Assembly (NCBI GenBank): GCA_022570885.1
Contig: JACZYW010000004.1
Coordinates: 1 to 37,061, forward strand
Reading direction: 5' to 3'
Length of the DNA stretch: 37,061 nucleotides
Source of the DNA: Chloroflexota bacterium
GTDB lineage: Bacteria; Chloroflexota; Dehalococcoidia; DSTF01; RBG-16-68-14
Numbering within the stretch: position 1 is the stretch's first letter; each line of letters begins with the position of its first letter. The notes beneath the pieces were generated by a model. The model was given only the letters and a program-made list of their open reading frames with translations, had not been told where the DNA came from and made no database searches. Of this stretch, positions 34,671 through 37,061 are shown one piece after another. Made by a program: the position numbers and the translations under genes.

Positions 34671-35588
34671 ATGTTACTCGATCTTAGTATCGCAATCTCT
34701 GCCTTCCTCGCGTTCGTCCTCTTCGGGCTCTGGGCGCTCCAGGGCGTCGGTGGCCCGGTGGAGGCTCGGATTCGGGCGTTGGGCCAGGGCCGGACAGGCC
34801 GGGACGGTCAGTCCAGTGAATCGGTGACGTTTCAAGCTCGTATTGTAGCGCCACTCATCGAATCAATCGGCCGCCGAGTAGCGGCAGCGCTACCGGGGGC
34901 CTTCCTGAAGCGGACGGAGCACCAGCTGGTGCTTGCGGGCCAGCCGATGAGTGCAACGACGTTCTACGCCCTCATGTTTTCGATTGGCGCCCTGCTAGCC
35001 GCAGTGTATGTGCTGATGATTGTTACTGTCTACAACGGCCTACCGCCTGTCTTGGCGCTGGTGCCTGGCGTAATCTTCGGCTTCATAGGCATGTACATGG
35101 TGAGCTTCTGGCTATCTTCTCAGGCGCGTTCGAGACGGAAGGCGATGGCGCGGGGGCTGCCCGATTCCATGGACCTGATGACGATCTGTGTGGAAGCCGG
35201 CCTCGGCCTGGACGCCGCCTTCCACCGGGTCTCGGAGAAACAGCGGGGGCCGTTGGTAGACGAGATCCGCCAAATGTTGCGAGAGATTGGCCTTGGGAAA
35301 TCGCGACGCGACGGCTTGCTGGATCTTGCCGACCGCACAGATCTTGAGGAAGTTCGCACCTTCGCCAATGCGGTCATCCAGGCGGAACAGCTAGGCACCA
35401 GCCTTGCCCAAGTCCTGCGGGTTCAGTCTGAGCGCTTGCGCGTTCGGCGCAGACAGCTGGCGGAACAAGAAGCGAGAAAAGCGCCGGTAAAGATGGTGTT
35501 CCCCCTGGTGTTCTGCCTTATGCCATCGCTCTTCATCTTCATCTTAGGGCCGATCGTGGTTAATCTGATCGGTTTTCTGTCCGGCTAA
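34671..35588 (+). CDS. tadC: TadC-like type II secretion F-domain membrane protein
   Basis: LPDSMDLMTICVEAGLGLDAAFHRVSEKQRGPLVDEIRQMLREIGLGKSRRDGLLDLADRT. Confidence 0.9.
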   Translation: MLLDLSIAISAFLAFVLFGLWALQGVGGPVEARIRALGQGRTGRDGQSSESVTFQARIVAPLIESIGRRVAAALPGAFLKRTEHQLVLAGQPMSATTFYALMFSIGALLAAVYVLMIVTVYNGLPPVLALVPGVIFGFIGMYMVSFWLSSQARSRRKAMARGLPDSMDLMTICVEAGLGLDAAFHRVSEKQRGPLVDEIRQMLREIGLGKSRRDGLLDLADRTDLEEVRTFANAVIQAEQLGTSLAQVLRVQSERLRVRRRQLAEQEARKAPVKMVFPLVFCLMPSLFIFILGPIVVNLIGFLSG

Positions 35589-36973
35589 TGAAAGAGCTTG
35601 AGGTCATGGAAACTGAGCGTGTCGCGGAGGACTACTTTGAGGTGCTCGGCTTGCTGCCGACTGCGCCCCATGACCTAGTCGTCGAGGTCTACTGGCATTC
35701 GGCGCATCGGCTCCAAGGAGCAGCCAGCACGGATCCATCTGCGCAAGCCATGCTGGTGCGACTCAACCAAGCGTACGCTTGGTTGACAAACCCAGGCGAC
35801 GACCAGCGCGCCAACCTGCTGCAACATCCGTCGCTTGAGAAGCACTACGAGACTGTTACGACCAAGCGACGGGGCTGGCTGGCGCGTCTTATGAGGGGAG
35901 CGCCGAAACCTGTCCAGGCTTCGCCCAACCACTGGGAATTGCTGGACCTCTTACCATCCGCCTCGCCCGAGCTAGTCAAACTGGCGTACGACTTCTGGCG
36001 CCGCCGGCTGCGCGGCAGCCTGGGCGAAGGCGCCGATCCGGCTCTAGCGAGGCTTTCCGAGGCCTATCAGGCGATCGTAGCGGCGGCAAGCGCTTCACCC
36101 GATCAAGCCGATGCGGGCCTTGAGTCGCTCGACAGCTCGAACGAGGTTCAGCAGCAAGCAGCGAATGAGACCGAACCACCAGCGCTTGCTGACCCGCAGA
36201 CCGACGTGAGCACAGACTCGGAAGAGGTCGAACCACCAGCGCTTGCTGACCCGCAGACCGACGAGAGCATAGACTCGGAAGAGGTCGAAGCGCTGGAAGA
36301 ACAGCCCGCTCGCAGCCCCCGGGCCTCACGAGCCTGGCTGGCCATTGCCTCCACATCCAGAGCAGCCGGTCAGCGGACAAGGCGTTTGCTGGCCGGCGGC
36401 CGGGAGCGGATCGGGAAGTGGGCTTCAGACCCATTTCACGAGTACGACCGCCAGGCGCAGCTCGAACTTGAGCTTCAAATACCGGACATCGGCGATGAGC
36501 GCTTGCGCTCGCTGGCTAGCGTGGTCGAAACTGAGCGCCCCCGCATCGACGAGAACCGTTCTCAGGCCCACCTCGCGCTCCCGTCGAGCACATTCGAAGG
36601 CGACACAGAGGGGCCACTCGAAGGAGTTGCCGAGCGTGATCAGGCAAGTCCTGTAGCCAGGCTTGTCGCGGAGAACGGTATGAGTTGGGCGATAGGCGAG
36701 GAGGCGCTGAGTATTGGCAGCGATCCCACATGCGACATCACGGCCGGTGACGGAACGGCTGACGCGGAGCATGTGACGGCTCGCATCTGGGCCCGAGGCA
36801 AGCAGGTTGTGCTCCACGCATTGGCGCCAGAACCGTCAGTTCTGGTCAATGGGCAGCGCGTGACCTGGGCGATTCTGGAGGATGGCGATGCAGTACAGGT
36901 ATGTGGTATGATGCTTCGATTCGAGGTGTACATAACGGGGGAAGGACGGACAGCAGATGTCGCAGGTGGATAG
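35588..36973 (+). CDS. Two J-like (HPD-less) repeats plus C-terminal FHA-like domain protein
   Basis: EDYFEVLGLLPTAPHDLVVEVYWHSAHRL... and NHWELLDLLPSASPELVKLAYDFWRRRL...; C-terminus LSIGSDPTCDITAGDG...VLVNGQRVTWAILEDGDAVQV; TAATG junction with tadC. Confidence 0.7.
   Translation: MKELEVMETERVAEDYFEVLGLLPTAPHDLVVEVYWHSAHRLQGAASTDPSAQAMLVRLNQAYAWLTNPGDDQRANLLQHPSLEKHYETVTTKRRGWLARLMRGAPKPVQASPNHWELLDLLPSASPELVKLAYDFWRRRLRGSLGEGADPALARLSEAYQAIVAAASASPDQADAGLESLDSSNEVQQQAANETEPPALADPQTDVSTDSEEVEPPALADPQTDESIDSEEVEALEEQPARSPRASRAWLAIASTSRAAGQRTRRLLAGGRERIGKWASDPFHEYDRQAQLELELQIPDIGDERLRSLASVVETERPRIDENRSQAHLALPSSTFEGDTEGPLEGVAERDQASPVARLVAENGMSWAIGEEALSIGSDPTCDITAGDGTADAEHVTARIWARGKQVVLHALAPEPSVLVNGQRVTWAILEDGDAVQVCGMMLRFEVYITGEGRTADVAGG
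36173..36286 (+). repeat. 57-bp tandem duplication (two copies), in frame
   Basis: EPPALADPQTDVSTDSEEV / EPPALADPQTDESIDSEEV at 36173-36229 and 36230-36286. Confidence 0.9.
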
Positions 36974-37061
36974 CAAGAACCCTAGCGAGAACCACGCACA
37001 ATTGAGCGTTAGCAGAATCATGAAACGTCGCCGAATCGGCGCTTTCGTAGCTGGCAAATGC
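36957..37061 (+). CDS. Possible 5' end of next gene in the operon (truncated by window edge)
   Basis: ATG 36957 opens MSQVDSKNPSENHAQLSVSRIMKRRRIGAFVAGKC... without a stop to the window end; overlaps the preceding stop. Confidence 0.45.
   Translation, partial: MSQVDSKNPSENHAQLSVSRIMKRRRIGAFVAGKC

Overview
GC-rich bacterial window with no rRNA, tRNA, CRISPR or transposase genes that I can see. It splits into two gene neighbourhoods. (A) ~1-23.6 kb is a surface-glycan biosynthesis/export locus: GT2 glycosyltransferases, nucleotide-sugar dehydrogenase, NAD-dependent epimerases, an RmlD-like reductase, two tandem polytopic membrane proteins resembling GT39/PMT-type transferases, an LPG-synthase-TM (UPF0104) protein, a radical SAM/SPASM protein, six methyltransferase loci (one frameshifted), a Wzm/Wzt-type ABC-2 exporter, and three tandem paralogous GT4-like glycosyltransferases. 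(B) ~23.7-37 kb is a Tad/Flp pilus locus: Flp pilin, TadE-like, TadG-like, CpaB, CpaE/TadZ, CpaF/TadA, TadB, TadC. It is preceded by a VWA-TM-FHA protein, two OmpR-type winged-helix regulators and a histidine-kinase-like protein, and followed by a J-like/FHA protein. The most interesting signal is in B. Nearly every signalling domain appears to have lost its canonical phospho- or nucleotide-chemistry residues (receivers without the Asp, kinase without H-box/N-box, FHA without Arg/Ser, J-like domains without HPD). A ~60-bp DNA element (51/60 identical by eye, 40/44 in the core) is duplicated upstream of the first regulator and upstream of the flp pilin gene, suggesting a dedicated, possibly phosphorylation-independent control circuit for the pilus. 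All calls are by eye from the sequence and supplied ORF track; no database search was run.
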